55,425 bases of DNA from assembly GCF_009865405.1 (NCBI RefSeq), contig NZ_WWJY01000010.1, positions 1-55,425 of the forward strand. The letters are read 5' to 3'. Under the pieces are notes generated by a model. That model had not been told where the DNA came from. It did not search any database and saw only the letters and a program-made list of their open reading frames with translations. This DNA comes from Streptomyces sp. SID3212. Its GTDB lineage: Bacteria; Actinomycetota; Actinomycetes; Streptomycetales; Streptomycetaceae. The position numbers were made by a program, and so were the translations under genes. Below, in pieces: positions 41,207 through 49,646 of the stretch (position 1 is its first letter; every line of letters starts with the position of its first letter).

Positions 41207-42751
41207 CTAGACCGCCGCCCCCGGAGCGTCCGCCGGGCCGTTCGAGGCCATGGAGCGGGGCGACTTGGCGTTGATCAGGACCGCGCCGATGATCGCTGCC
41301 GCCAGGAGGATGATCGCCGCCCAGGCGATGGCCACCGTGAAGCCGTGGACCGTGCCCTGGTCCACGATGTGGGACCTCTCCGCCGGGGTCAGGCCGCCCT
41401 TCCGGGCCGCCGCGGCGAGGTGGGCCGTCAGGTACGTCGTCGTGCTGGTCGCCGCGATCGTGTTCAGCAGGGACGTACCGATGGAACCACCCACCTGCTG
41501 CGCCGTGTTGACCGTCGCCGACGTGACGCCGGAGTCCCTCTGGGCGACCCCTGACGTGGCCGTCGAGATGACGGGCAGGAACGTCAGGCCCAGGCCGAAG
41601 CCCAGCAGGATCGTGCCCGGCAGGATGTGCGCCGGGTAGCTGGAGTGGGTGTCGATGAAGGTCAGGGAGTACATCCCGCCCGCGCTCAGCAGCAGCCCGG
41701 GGACCAGGAGCCAGCGCGGCGGCACCAGGGGGAGCAGCCGGGCGGAGATCTGGGTCGAGCCGATGATGATGCCCGCCGACAGCGGCAGGAAGGCCAAGCC
41801 GGCCTTGATGGGCGAGTACCCGAGGATGTTCTGGAGGAAGAACGTCAGGAACAGGAACGCGCCGAACAGCCCGATCGTCGTGAGCGCCATCACGAGGACC
41901 GAGCCGCCCCGGTTGCGCTCCTTGATGATGTGCAGCGGCAGCAGCGGGCCCGGGGACCTGGTCTGCCACCACGTGAACGCGGCGAGCAGCGCGACGCCGA
42001 TGCTCAGCACCGTCAGGACCTCCGTGGACGTCCACCCGTCCGACTCCGCCTGGCTGAACCCGTACACGATCGCCACGAGCCCGCCGCAGCCGAGGATGAC
42101 CCCGGGGATGTCCAGATGCGCGTCCTTGGTGCCCGCCCGGTCCTTGAGCAGCATGAAGGCGCCGATGACGGCGAGGAGCGCGATGGGGACGTTCACGTAC
42201 AGGCACCAGCGCCAGCTCAGCCACTCGGTCAGGATCCCGCCGAGCAGCAGCCCGATCGCGGAGCCGCCGCCCGCGATGGCGCTGAAGATGCCGAAGGCCT
42301 GGGCGCGTTCCTTGCCCGCCGGGAAGGTCGTGGTGAGCAGGGACAGCGCGGACGGTGCCAGGACGGCGGCGAAGACACCCTGGAGCGCGCGGGAGAGGAA
42401 GAGCATCTCCTGACCGGTGGACGCGCCGCCGATCGCGGAGGAGCCGGCGAAGCCGATGAGCCCGATGATGAACGTGCGCTTACGGCCGACGAGGTCCGCG
42501 ATCCGGCCGCCCAGGAGCAGGAGACCGCCGAAGGCCAGGGTGTACGCGGTGATCACCCACTGGCGGTTCCCGTTGCTGATGTGCAGGGCCCGCTGGGCGG
42601 AGGGGAGGGCGATGTTCACGATCGTCGCGTCGAGCACCACCATGAGCTGCGCGGTCGCGATGACGGCCAGCGCCCACCAGCGGTGCGGATCCGGTTCGTC
42701 CGCGGGGACGCCCGGGGCGCCGACGGGGCCGGGGGTCGACGGATCGCTCAT
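41207..42751 (-). CDS. DHA2-family (14-TM) major facilitator drug exporter
   Basis: The 514-residue protein has 14 predicted membrane segments. DHA2 motifs are LMVVLDATIVNIALPSAQ in TM1, GGRIADLVGRKRTFIIG in the 2-3 loop and LLLGGILTEWLSWRWCLYVN near TM5. It is an EmrB/QacA-type proton antiporter for drugs or cell metabolites. The ATG follows GAAGGAAG. A perfect palindrome, CGAAACG-TAC-CGTTTCG, lies 55 bp upstream, so it is probably under a TetR-type repressor, although no regulator gene is next to it. The end reaches to within 77 bp of the Uma2 gene start. Confidence 0.9.
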   Translation of the reverse strand: MSDPSTPGPVGAPGVPADEPDPHRWWALAVIATAQLMVVLDATIVNIALPSAQRALHISNGNRQWVITAYTLAFGGLLLLGGRIADLVGRKRTFIIGLIGFAGSSAIGGASTGQEMLFLSRALQGVFAAVLAPSALSLLTTTFPAGKERAQAFGIFSAIAGGGSAIGLLLGGILTEWLSWRWCLYVNVPIALLAVIGAFMLLKDRAGTKDAHLDIPGVILGCGGLVAIVYGFSQAESDGWTSTEVLTVLSIGVALLAAFTWWQTRSPGPLLPLHIIKERNRGGSVLVMALTTIGLFGAFLFLTFFLQNILGYSPIKAGLAFLPLSAGIIIGSTQISARLLPLVPPRWLLVPGLLLSAGGMYSLTFIDTHSSYPAHILPGTILLGFGLGLTFLPVISTATSGVAQRDSGVTSATVNTAQQVGGSIGTSLLNTIAATSTTTYLTAHLAAAARKGGLTPAERSHIVDQGTVHGFTVAIAWAAIILLAAAIIGAVLINAKSPRSMASNGPADAPGAAV

Positions 42752-42805
42752 CGAGATCTTCCTTCGCAGTGGACCTCTGCTGGCATGGCTCAGCTCAGAA
42801 CACCA

Positions 42806-42822
42806 CGAAACGTACCGTTTCG
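42806..42822. promoter_or_regulatory. TetR-type operator for the DHA2 pump
   Basis: CGAAACG-TAC-CGTTTCG is a perfect inverted repeat with 7-bp arms in the 145-bp gap upstream of the pump gene. Confidence 0.6.
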
Positions 42823-42845
42823 CCCCTCGGTGGAGGAGGGGGTAC

Positions 42846-42880
42846 GTACCGGCGCCGGACCCCTGTACCGGCGCCGGTAC
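42846..42880. repeat. Two copies of a GTACCGGCGCCGG(T)AC palindrome
   Basis: A near-palindrome (42846-42860) and a perfect 16-bp palindrome (42865-42880) repeat 19 bp apart, just after the dehydrogenase gene. They could act as protein-binding sites or as small hairpins ending that gene's transcript. Confidence 0.55.
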
Positions 42881-42896
42881 GGGCTTCGCGGGCCCC

Positions 42897-43895
42897 CTAC
42901 GGCTCCAGCACCACCTTGCCCATCGTCGCCCTGGTCTCCAGCGCCCGGTGGGCCGCCGCCGCCTCGGCGAGCGGGAAGCGCTGTACGGCGGGCCGCAGTC
43001 GGCCGGCCGCCGCTTCCGCCAGGGAGCGTTCCTCCAGGACCCGTACGTCCCCGCCCACCTTGCTCAGCATCACGGGGCCGAGGACGGACTCGGAGGTGAT
43101 GGACCTGGCGGCCAGCTCCTCGTCCGTGAAGGTCAGCGGGGAGCCGCTGTGCGGACCCTCACCCGACCAGCCGAAGACCACGTGCCGGCCGCCCTCGGCG
43201 AGGAGGTCGACGGCGGCGAGGGCGGTGGCGCCGCCCACGGAGTCGAACACGACGGTGGCGCCGCGTTCGCCCAGACGGCCGCGCACCCGGTCGGGCCAGT
43301 CGGGGCGCGTGTAGTCCACCGCGAGATCGGCGCCGTTGCCGGTGACGGCCGCGACCTTGGCGGGGCCGCCCGCGAGGCCGACGACGGTGGCGCCCAGGTT
43401 CTTCGCGTACTGGACGAGGAGCGTGCCGATGCCCCCGGCCGCCGCCGTCACCACGGCGACGTCACCTGGGCCCAGGTCGGTGAACTGGAGGATGCCCATG
43501 GTCGTACGGCCCGTCCCGATCATCGCGACCGCCTGCGCCGCGTCGAGGTTCGACGGGATCTCGTGCAGCCGGGCGGCGTCCGTGACGGCCAGTTCGGCGT
43601 AGCCGCCGGGGACCATGCCGAGGTGCGCGACGACCTGCCTGCCGAGCCAGCCGGGGTCGACGCCCGCGCCGAGCGACTCGACCGTGCCCGCGACCTCACG
43701 GCCGGGGATCGTGGGCAGCTCGGCCGGGGCGGCGAAGGGGCCCGGCATGCCCTCGCGCAGGGCCGTGTCCAGCAGGTGCACCCCGGCGGCGGCGACGGCG
43801 ACACGGACCTGGCCGGGGCCGGGGACGGGATCGTCGGTCGTCTCGTACGTGAGGTTCTCGGCGGGGCCGAAGGCGTGGAGGCGGACGGCATGCAT
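42897..43895 (-). CDS. Zinc-binding-type alcohol dehydrogenase / quinone oxidoreductase (MDR family)
   Basis: The 332-residue protein is a medium-chain reductase of the quinone oxidoreductase type: MHAVRLHAFGPAENLTYE, the motif IPGREVAGTVESLGAGVD, and the NADPH-binding stretch VVTAAAGGIGTLLVQYAKN near 145-163. The zinc ligands of true alcohol dehydrogenases are not seen, so it should reduce quinones or enones with NADPH. The ATG follows GGAG; the frame continues 40 codons upstream into the tandem repeats and that part is not protein-like. Tandem 16/17-bp repeats fill the space between its start and the neighbouring oxidoreductase gene. Confidence 0.87.
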   Translation of the reverse strand: MHAVRLHAFGPAENLTYETTDDPVPGPGQVRVAVAAAGVHLLDTALREGMPGPFAAPAELPTIPGREVAGTVESLGAGVDPGWLGRQVVAHLGMVPGGYAELAVTDAARLHEIPSNLDAAQAVAMIGTGRTTMGILQFTDLGPGDVAVVTAAAGGIGTLLVQYAKNLGATVVGLAGGPAKVAAVTGNGADLAVDYTRPDWPDRVRGRLGERGATVVFDSVGGATALAAVDLLAEGGRHVVFGWSGEGPHSGSPLTFTDEELAARSITSESVLGPVMLSKVGGDVRVLEERSLAEAAAGRLRPAVQRFPLAEAAAAHRALETRATMGKVVLEP

Positions 43896-43924
43896 GGTGG
43901 GCTCCCTGGGGCCGGGGGTGGCCC

Positions 43925-43992
43925 GGTACGACCGGTGGTCGGGTACGACCGGAGGTCCGGTACGACCGGTGATCTGGTACGGCCAGCCTCCG
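43925..43992. repeat. Tandem array of 17-bp units (4 copies)
   Basis: Units starting at 43925, 43942, 43959 and 43976 begin GGTACGACCGG (the last is diverged: GGTACGGCCAG). The period is exactly 17 bp. It lies 30 bp upstream of the dehydrogenase start, where a promoter or operator is expected. Confidence 0.8.
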
Positions 43993-43994
43993 AC

Positions 43995-44076
43995 GTCAAG
44001 CGCGCTTGAGGTCAAGGGTGCTCAAGGTCAAGCGCGCCTGAGGTGGACGCTTGACGTCAAGGACGCTTGACGTCGA
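43995..44076. repeat. Tandem array of 16-bp units with palindromic cores
   Basis: Three units (43995, 44011, 44027) read GTCAAGCGCGCTTGAG or close variants; the first contains the perfect palindrome TCAAGCGCGCTTGA. Two more (44045, 44061) read GGACGCTTGACGTCAA/GA and contain TTGACGTCAA. The array includes the last codons of the neighbouring oxidoreductase gene. Confidence 0.8.
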
Positions 44077-45253
44077 GGGCCGCAGGGCCCTGCGCGGACG
44101 CGCGCCGTACGGACAGTTGGCTGACCGCCAGGGCCGCCGCCGTGATCCCGCTGTTGAACGACACCTCCGACAGCACCCCCGGCGCCGCCACCTGATCGCC
44201 CGCCAGATACACCCCGTCGCCCCGGTCGATGCGCGGCCGGTCCCGCCACGTCGTGCCCGGCAGGTCCACCGCTCCCGTACGCCCGGTCGCGAGGGAGTCG
44301 CGCCGCCAGGTGACCCGCTCGCGCCAGCCCGGGAACCCCAGGTCGAGCAGGTGCTCGGCGCGCGCCGTCCCCTCGTCCTTGGACGCGCCGGGCCCGACCG
44401 GGAACTGCCCTTGGAGCAGCTGCTCACCGGCCGGCGCCAGGGACGGGTCCTGGGCCGTGAACCGTTCGAGCCAGGCGGGGGCGTCCAGCCCGGACACGAT
44501 GTACGGGTCGCCCCGGCGCGTACGCAGCGCCAGGTCCAGCAGGACCGTACGGCCGCCGGTCCAGCGCAGTTTCCCGTCACCGAGCAGGCGGCGCGCGGCG
44601 TCCAGGGAGGTGGCGACGATGACGGGCCCGTCCTCGGGCAGGGACTCGACCCGGGCGGCGGTCTCGATCCGTACCCCCAGGTTCCAGGCGCGCGCCGCCA
44701 TCCGGTCGACGACCTGCCCCCAGCCGCCGACCGGGAAGCGGGCCTCCGGCGGAAGGGCGGTGGCCCGGCGCAGCCGCTCCTGGACGAACGCGGCGGAGAG
44801 CGAACCGGGATCGTGGTGGAAGAGGGCGACGGCGACGTAGTGCGCGGCGGCACCGGCCGCCTCCGGGCCCACGACGGACGTCGCCCAGGTCAGGAAGTCG
44901 GCGTCCACCGGAGCGTGTGCCGTCCTACAGAGGGCGAGTTTGAACAGCCCGAGGGGCGGGGTCCTGCGCAGGACCCCGCCCCGGTGGAAGAGGAAACGGG
45001 AACCTTCGCGCAGAGGCGGCAGACCGGCGGCCGGGCCGAGCAGGCCGCGCTGCTCCAGCCAGGCCCGGTGCGGCCCGCGCCGGTAGAGCGCGTGCGGCCC
45101 GTCGTTGGTGAGGTACGGACCCTCAGCGGTACGGGCGCGTCCGCCGAGGGTGTGGTGGGCCTCGTGGAGGGTCACGCGGGCGCCTGATTCGGCGGCGGTG
45201 ATGGCGGCGGTCAGTCCGGCCAGCCCGCCTCCGACGACAGTGATGCGATCCAT
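44057..45253 (-). CDS. FAD-dependent oxidoreductase (phytoene-desaturase/amine-oxidase-like)
   Basis: The 398-residue protein has the FAD motif ITVVGGGLAGLTAAITAAE at residues 4-22, followed by LHEAHHTLGGRARTAEG, as in carotenoid desaturases and monoamine oxidases. The C-terminal contact reads GVYLAGDQVAAPGVLSEVSFNSG (about 355-377). No carotenoid or amine genes flank it, so its substrate is open. The ATG follows GGGGAG. The last residues ALDVKRP are encoded inside the 16-bp repeat array, so the C-terminus may have been altered by repeat expansion. It is divergent from the pentapeptide-repeat gene. Confidence 0.85.
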   Translation of the reverse strand: MDRITVVGGGLAGLTAAITAAESGARVTLHEAHHTLGGRARTAEGPYLTNDGPHALYRRGPHRAWLEQRGLLGPAAGLPPLREGSRFLFHRGGVLRRTPPLGLFKLALCRTAHAPVDADFLTWATSVVGPEAAGAAAHYVAVALFHHDPGSLSAAFVQERLRRATALPPEARFPVGGWGQVVDRMAARAWNLGVRIETAARVESLPEDGPVIVATSLDAARRLLGDGKLRWTGGRTVLLDLALRTRRGDPYIVSGLDAPAWLERFTAQDPSLAPAGEQLLQGQFPVGPGASKDEGTARAEHLLDLGFPGWRERVTWRRDSLATGRTGAVDLPGTTWRDRPRIDRGDGVYLAGDQVAAPGVLSEVSFNSGITAAALAVSQLSVRRASAQGPAALDVKRP

Positions 45254-45377
45254 GGCTGCTGCTCCCCGTTCTCGGTCGTGGTTCTTCGCGTCCTCCTACG
45301 GATGTGACGGTCGCCGGCCCCCGAGATGTGACATCGGGGATCAGAGCGTTGTCAGTGGGGTGCGTCACCCTGGGGGC

Positions 45378-46103
45378 ATGGTGCGGAAGACGACGAAGGC
45401 GACGAGCGGGACGAGGACGACGAAGGCCGCGAGGAGCGGACCGGTGGCGAGGCGGCCGGAGGTACGGCTGCCGCCACTGGTGCCGTACGACGCCGAGGGC
45501 GGCGGTCTTGAACCGGACGGGGACTACGACGGGCTGGAGTTCAAGGAGGTCGACCTGGCGGGGCAGGAGGGGCCGGGCTCGCGGTTCATGGACTGCGCGC
45601 TGCGGGAGTGCGGCCTGGACGGGACGGAGCTGGCCCGCGCGCGGTTCATCGACTCCGTGCTGAGTGGCGTACGGGGGGTGGGGACGGACCTGTCGGGGGC
45701 GTCCCTGCGGGACGTGGAGGTGCTGGACGCGCGCCTGGGCGGGACGCAGCTGCACGGCGCGGTGCTGGAGCGGGTGCTCTTCCGGGGCGGGAAGATCGAC
45801 TACCTGAACCTGCGCAACGCCCGCCTCAAGGACGTCGTGTTCGAGGGCTGCTTCCTGTCGGAGCCGGACTTCGGGAGCGCGGTGCTGGAACGGGTCGAGT
45901 TCCGTGACTGCGTGCTGCGGCAGGCGGACCTGAGCGGGGTGCGGATGACGGACGTCGACCTGCGGACGGTCGCGGAGCTGGACATCGCGCGGGGGCTGGA
46001 CCGGCTGGCGGGGGCCGTGATCAGCTCGGCGCAACTGCTCCAGCTGGCCCCGGCGTTCGCGGCGCAGATCGGGGTGCGGGTGGAGGACACGCCGGAGTCG
46101 TAG
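45378..46103 (+). CDS. Pentapeptide-repeat protein
   Basis: The 241-residue protein has a basic N-terminus (KTTKATSGTRTTKAARSG) and then about 25 consecutive pentapeptide-like units with central Leu/Phe, such as GTDLS-GASLR-DVEVL, DARLG-GTQLH-GAVLE and DFGSA-VLERV-EFRDC. These fold as a right-handed square helix. Some relatives mimic DNA and protect gyrase (Qnr, MfpA), but most are uncharacterised. The C-terminal 50 residues are helical, like a dimerisation cap. The ATG has only a G-run upstream. It is divergent from the oxidoreductase gene and ends at a hairpin. Confidence 0.85.
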   Translation: MVRKTTKATSGTRTTKAARSGPVARRPEVRLPPLVPYDAEGGGLEPDGDYDGLEFKEVDLAGQEGPGSRFMDCALRECGLDGTELARARFIDSVLSGVRGVGTDLSGASLRDVEVLDARLGGTQLHGAVLERVLFRGGKIDYLNLRNARLKDVVFEGCFLSEPDFGSAVLERVEFRDCVLRQADLSGVRMTDVDLRTVAELDIARGLDRLAGAVISSAQLLQLAPAFAAQIGVRVEDTPES

Positions 46104-46113
46104 CGCGACATTG

Positions 46114-46151
46114 CGAAGGCCCCGACCCGGGGGGAGGAGTCGGAGCCTTCG
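46114..46151 (+). terminator. Terminator hairpin after the pentapeptide-repeat gene
   Basis: CGAAGGC-CCCGAC pairs with GTCGG(A)GCCTTCG, a 12-13 bp stem with one mismatch and a 12-base loop. The next 190 bp, up to the end of the unknown minus-strand gene, hold no gene I can support. Confidence 0.6.
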
Positions 46152-46344
46152 GTGTGCGCCCGGAGCACGGCCTTGAGGTGGGGGGAGGAAGCGGTTGCCT
46201 GCTTCCCGGCCAGTGCCCCGGCAATCTTCATGTGCCCGACGCGCGGGGATGTACGCCTGCGGATCCGCGAATCGATGGGTGGGCTGTGTGGTCACTGTGT
46301 TGGGAAGGTGTGACGCCCCAGGTCAGCGCCGGACGGCCGCCGGA

Positions 46345-46869
46345 TCAGATGCGCGGGAACCGCGACTGGAGGTCCCACACGACCGGATTGTCGGCGAGAC
46401 CCTCGTGCAGGTCGGAGAGATCGGCGATCAGATCGTGCAGGAAGTCCCGCGCCTCGCGGCGCAGCAGCCGGTGCCCGAAGGTCAGCGGGGGCTCGTCGCC
46501 GGGCATCCAGTCGGCCTCCACGTCGACCCACCCGAACCGCCGGGCGAACAGCATCCGGTCCGCCGACTCGGTGAAGTCCAGCTCGGCGTACTGCGGCTTC
46601 GCCGCCCGCGCGCCCCGCGGATCGAGGTCGAGCTGCTCGACGATGTCGCACAACGCCCAGGCGAAGTCGAGCACCGGCACCCATCCCCAGGCTGTGGACA
46701 CTTCCCGGTCCGCCTTGGTGTCGGCGAGATAGACGTCCCCGCAGAACAGGTCGTGCCGCAGCGACCGTACGTCCGCCATGCGGTAGTCGGTCTGCGGAGG
46801 ATCGGGAAAGCGCCGGGAGAGGGAGTAACCGATGTCGAGCACGCGCCCGATGGTGTCACGCCGATTCAC
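46345..46869 (-). CDS. Protein of unknown function, about 174 aa
   Basis: I recognise no named family. The protein is acidic, rich in Asp, Leu and Trp, and reads as a compact helical/strand mix: VRSLRHDLFCGDVYLADTKA, WGWVPVLDFAWALCDIVEQL, DFTESADRMLFARRFGWVDV and REARDFLHDLIADLSDL. Such proteins are often immunity-like or small structural partners in Streptomyces. The frame is open far upstream, but that part overlaps the M1 peptidase gene and is not protein-like. I chose a GTG near the limit of the conserved part; GTG at 46842 or ATG at 46779 are alternatives. It is divergent from the peptidase gene. Confidence 0.7.
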   Translation of the reverse strand: MNRRDTIGRVLDIGYSLSRRFPDPPQTDYRMADVRSLRHDLFCGDVYLADTKADREVSTAWGWVPVLDFAWALCDIVEQLDLDPRGARAAKPQYAELDFTESADRMLFARRFGWVDVEADWMPGDEPPLTFGHRLLRREARDFLHDLIADLSDLHEGLADNPVVWDLQSRFPRI

Positions 46870-46950
46870 CCACCCGGCCCCGGGATGCGAGGGGCGGTCC
46901 GCCACCGGCCCGCGAGCGTGCCTGAACGCCTGACTCGGGGGGTCGGCGCC

Positions 46951-46956
46951 TAGCAT
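46951..46956 (+). promoter_or_regulatory. -10 box implying a leaderless M1 peptidase mRNA
   Basis: TAGCAT ends six bases before the ATG, with a CTGACT-like -35 about 16 bp upstream. No ribosome site precedes the ATG. Confidence 0.5.
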
Positions 46957-46962
46957 CGGCGG

Positions 46963-48357
46963 ATGCGTCGGTACGTGGTCTCGTCTGTCTCTGCGGTCGC
47001 CCTGTTCGGGCTGGTCGGGCCCGTCGCCGGTTGTGGTGGGGCGGGCGGGGGGAACGGAAGCGCGGTGCCGGACGTGTCCGGGGGGCGTGGGGTGGGGGAT
47101 CCGTATTTTCCCGGGCTCGGGAACGGGGGGTACGACGTCTCGCACTACGGGCTCACGCTCGACTACGCCCCCGCCACCCGCCACCTCGACGGCACCGCTG
47201 TCATCACCGCGCGGGCCACCCGGGATCTCACCGGCTTCCACCTCGACCTCGCCGGGATGGACGTCGCGTCCGTGACCGTGGACGGGCGGTCGGCCGTCGT
47301 CGGCCGTGACGGTACGGAGCTGGTCGTGCGGCCGACCGAGGAGCTGGGGCGCGGGGAGACCTTCCGTACCGTCGTCAGGTACTCCGGCGTCCCGCGCCGC
47401 ATCACCGACCCCGACGGGTCCGCCGAGGGCTGGCTCGCCTCCGGGCGGCGGGTGGTCGCGCTGGGGGAGCCGACCGGGTCGATGGCGTGGTTCCCCGGCA
47501 ACCACCACCCCGGCGACAAGGCGGCCTACGACCTCACCGTCACCGTGCCCGCCGGCACCGAGGCCGTCTCCAACGGGGAGCTGGTCGGCCGGCGGACCAG
47601 CGGCGGCCGGACCGCGTTCCGCTGGCGCAGCACCGAGCCGATGGCCAGTTACCTCGCCACCCTCGCCATCGGCCCGTACCGCGTGCACGAGGTGAAGGGC
47701 CCCCTCCCGCTCTACTCCGCCGTCGATCCCGGCGCGGGCAAGGCGGGGTCCCGCCTGGTCGCCGCGCTGCCCGGGATCCTGACCTGGGAGGAGAAGCTCT
47801 TCGGCCCTTATCCCTTCTCCTCCGCCGGTGTGATCATCGGGCGCAAGGCCGACGCCGGATACGCCCTGGAGACCCAGACCCGCCCCTTCCTCCCCGGCCC
47901 GACCGACGTCAGCACGCTGGTCCACGAGCTGGCCCACCAGTGGTTCGGCGACTCCGTGACGCCCGGGTCCTGGCGGGACATGTGGCTCAACGAGGGCTTC
48001 GCGACGTACGCGGAGTGGCTCTGGGCGGCGGACCACGGGGGTACGCCGGTGGCGGAGAGTTTCACCGAGGCGTACGACGACGAGGAGAACTGGGCCTTCC
48101 CACCCGCCGATCCGCCCACCGCCGCCGACCTCTCCGAGCCCCCGGTGTACGGGCGCGGCGCGATGGTCCTCCAGCGGGTACGGGACGCGGTGGGCGACGC
48201 CACGTTCTTCCGGATCGTACGGGGCTGGGCGCGGACGCACCGTCATGGCAACGCCTCCACCGCCGACTTCACGGCGTACGTGGAGAAGGAGTCAGGGCGG
48301 GATCTCTCAGAGGTCTGGGACAGCTGGCTGTACGGGGACGACAAGCCCGACCTGTAG
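46963..48357 (+). CDS. M1-family (aminopeptidase N-like) metallopeptidase lipoprotein
   Basis: The 464-residue protein has a short signal peptide with lipobox PVAGC (Cys24). The N-terminal beta-saddle domain (about 50-240) is followed by the zinc site HELAHQ at 321-326 with the third ligand Glu344 in WLNEGFATYAEW. GEPTGSMAWFPGN takes the place of the usual GAMEN loop, so exopeptidase N-terminus recognition may differ. It is shorter than full aminopeptidase N (about 850 aa), as it lacks the helical C-terminal domain. It would act outside the membrane on peptides. It appears to be transcribed from a leaderless start. Confidence 0.88.
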   Translation: MRRYVVSSVSAVALFGLVGPVAGCGGAGGGNGSAVPDVSGGRGVGDPYFPGLGNGGYDVSHYGLTLDYAPATRHLDGTAVITARATRDLTGFHLDLAGMDVASVTVDGRSAVVGRDGTELVVRPTEELGRGETFRTVVRYSGVPRRITDPDGSAEGWLASGRRVVALGEPTGSMAWFPGNHHPGDKAAYDLTVTVPAGTEAVSNGELVGRRTSGGRTAFRWRSTEPMASYLATLAIGPYRVHEVKGPLPLYSAVDPGAGKAGSRLVAALPGILTWEEKLFGPYPFSSAGVIIGRKADAGYALETQTRPFLPGPTDVSTLVHELAHQWFGDSVTPGSWRDMWLNEGFATYAEWLWAADHGGTPVAESFTEAYDDEENWAFPPADPPTAADLSEPPVYGRGAMVLQRVRDAVGDATFFRIVRGWARTHRHGNASTADFTAYVEKESGRDLSEVWDSWLYGDDKPDL

Positions 48358-48368
48358 CGGGCGGACGC

Positions 48369-48920
48369 TCACCACGCCTTGCGCAGGAGCCGGCACCGGT
48401 GGCCCCTCCGGTCCGGGCGGCTGCCCGTCTCCTCGTACCCGAGCGCCGTCCAGAAGGCGACGGCCCCGGTGTTCGCCTCCGCGACCGAGAGCCGGACGCC
48501 CCGGTGCCCCGCCGCGCGGAACCGGTCCTCGACGCGCCCGGCCAGCTCCCGCCCGTACCCGGAGCGCCGCTCGCGGCCGTGCACCATCAGCAGGGCGATC
48601 CAGGGGTCGGGGTCCGGTACGGGTTCCGGTACGGGGTCGGTCCCCGAGGGGGCCGACACCTGGTCCGGGTCGGCGGCCAGGACCACCGCGACCGCCACGA
48701 GCCGGCCCGCCGAACGCGCCAGCAGCACCTCCGCGTCCGGGTGCGCCAGATCGTCGGCGAGCGAGACCGCGACGTCCTCGGGGCGGATGCGCGCCGGGTC
48801 CGGGAAGTCCCCGCCGAGCTGCTGGAACGCGCGGTCCGAGGCGTAGAAGCCCGCCAGCTCCGTCAGCAGCTCCCCGGGCAGGGCACGGGCCTCACCGGCC
48901 GTCACCACATCGACGATCAT
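48369..48920 (-). CDS. GNAT-family N-acetyltransferase
   Basis: The 183-residue protein has a helical N-terminus, the strand VLLARSAGRLVAVAVVLAA, and the acetyl-CoA site LLMVHGRERRSGYGRELAGR (about 117-136), where RRSGYG takes the place of the usual RGxG. VRLSVAEANTGAVAFWTALG follows. A Pro/Asp repeat (PVPEPVPDPDP) interrupts the fold at about 100. The substrate is unknown. The ATG has no ribosome site but is six bases after TAGCCT, so a leaderless message is likely. It converges with the M1 peptidase gene, with 11 bp between stops. Confidence 0.85.
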   Translation of the reverse strand: MIVDVVTAGEARALPGELLTELAGFYASDRAFQQLGGDFPDPARIRPEDVAVSLADDLAHPDAEVLLARSAGRLVAVAVVLAADPDQVSAPSGTDPVPEPVPDPDPWIALLMVHGRERRSGYGRELAGRVEDRFRAAGHRGVRLSVAEANTGAVAFWTALGYEETGSRPDRRGHRCRLLRKAW

Positions 48921-48926
48921 GCGGGC

Positions 48927-48932
48927 AGGCTA
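48927..48932 (-). promoter_or_regulatory. -10 box implying a leaderless GNAT mRNA
   Basis: TAGCCT on the minus strand ends six bases before the ATG. Confidence 0.45.
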
Positions 48933-49015
48933 CCGGCGGCCACCGCCACGGGGCCGTACGGACGCACGCGCGGCGGACACGGGGAGCCGGGCCCCACCGG
49001 GTGGGCCCGGAAACG

Positions 49016-49051
49016 CCGGTGGGCCCCCGGCCGAAGCCGGGGGCCCACCGG
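49016..49051. terminator. Strong hairpin terminator after the TerD gene
   Basis: CCGGTGGGCCCCCGGC and its complement form a perfect 16-bp stem closed by a four-base CGAA loop, 20 bp after the TerD stop. Confidence 0.85.
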
Positions 49052-49070
49052 GGCGTGACGGAAGTACGGG

Positions 49071-49646
49071 TCAGAGGTTGACGCCGAAGTCCGTGGCGAT
49101 ACCGACCAGGCCCGAGGCGTACCCCTGGCCCACCGCGCGGAACTTCCACTCCGCGCCGTTGCGGTACAGCTCGCCGAAGACCATCGCGGTCTCGGTGGCG
49201 GCGTCCTCGCTCAGGTCGTAGCGCGCCAGCTCCGCGCCGCCGGCCTGGTTGACGATGCGGATGTACGCGTTCCGCACCTGGCCGAAGTTCTGGCTGCGGG
49301 TCTCGGCGTCGTAGATGGAGACCGGGAAGACGATCTTGTCGACCTCGGCGGGCAGGCCCGCCAGGTTGACGTTGATCGCCTCGTCGTCGCCGTCGCCCTC
49401 GCCCGTGCGGTTGTCACCCGTGTGGACGATCGTCTGGTCCGGCGTCGACTTGTTGTTGAAGAAGACGAAGTGGCCGTCGGAGACGACCTTCCCGGCCGCG
49501 GTGACGGCGATCGCCGAGGCGTCGAGGTCGAAGTCGGTGCCGGTGGTGGTACGGACGTCCCAGCCGAGGCCGACGGTGACAGCGGTCAGGCCCGGTGCCT
49601 CCTTGGTGAGCGAGACGTTGCCGCCCTTGGACAGGCTTACAGCCAT
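49071..49646 (-). CDS. TerD-family calcium-binding stress protein
   Basis: The 191-residue protein is a canonical Ter[21 protein letters not shown] at the start, [55 protein letters not shown] with acidic calcium ligands, and [18 protein letters not shown] at the end. TerD proteins bind calcium and contribute to tellurite and general stress resistance; Streptomyces TerD proteins affect development. The ATG follows AAAGGGAC. The last block is shared with the TerD domain of the Mrr fusion at 35.4-37.5 kb. It is divergent from arfB. Confidence 0.93.
   Translation of the reverse strand: MAVSLSKGGNVSLTKEAPGLTAVTVGLGWDVRTTTGTDFDLDASAIAVTAAGKVVSDGHFVFFNNKSTPDQTIVHTGDNRTGEGDGDDEAINVNLAGLPAEVDKIVFPVSIYDAETRSQNFGQVRNAYIRIVNQAGGAELARYDLSEDAATETAMVFGELYRNGAEWKFRAVGQGYASGLVGIATDFGVNL

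Noticed and set aside
43925-44076. CRISPR array
   Set aside because: The units are contiguous 16/17-bp repeats without spacers and no cas gene is near.
46870-48246. Upstream extension of the unknown minus-strand gene
   Set aside because: It lies antisense to the M1 peptidase and reads as low-complexity Gly/Arg/Val.
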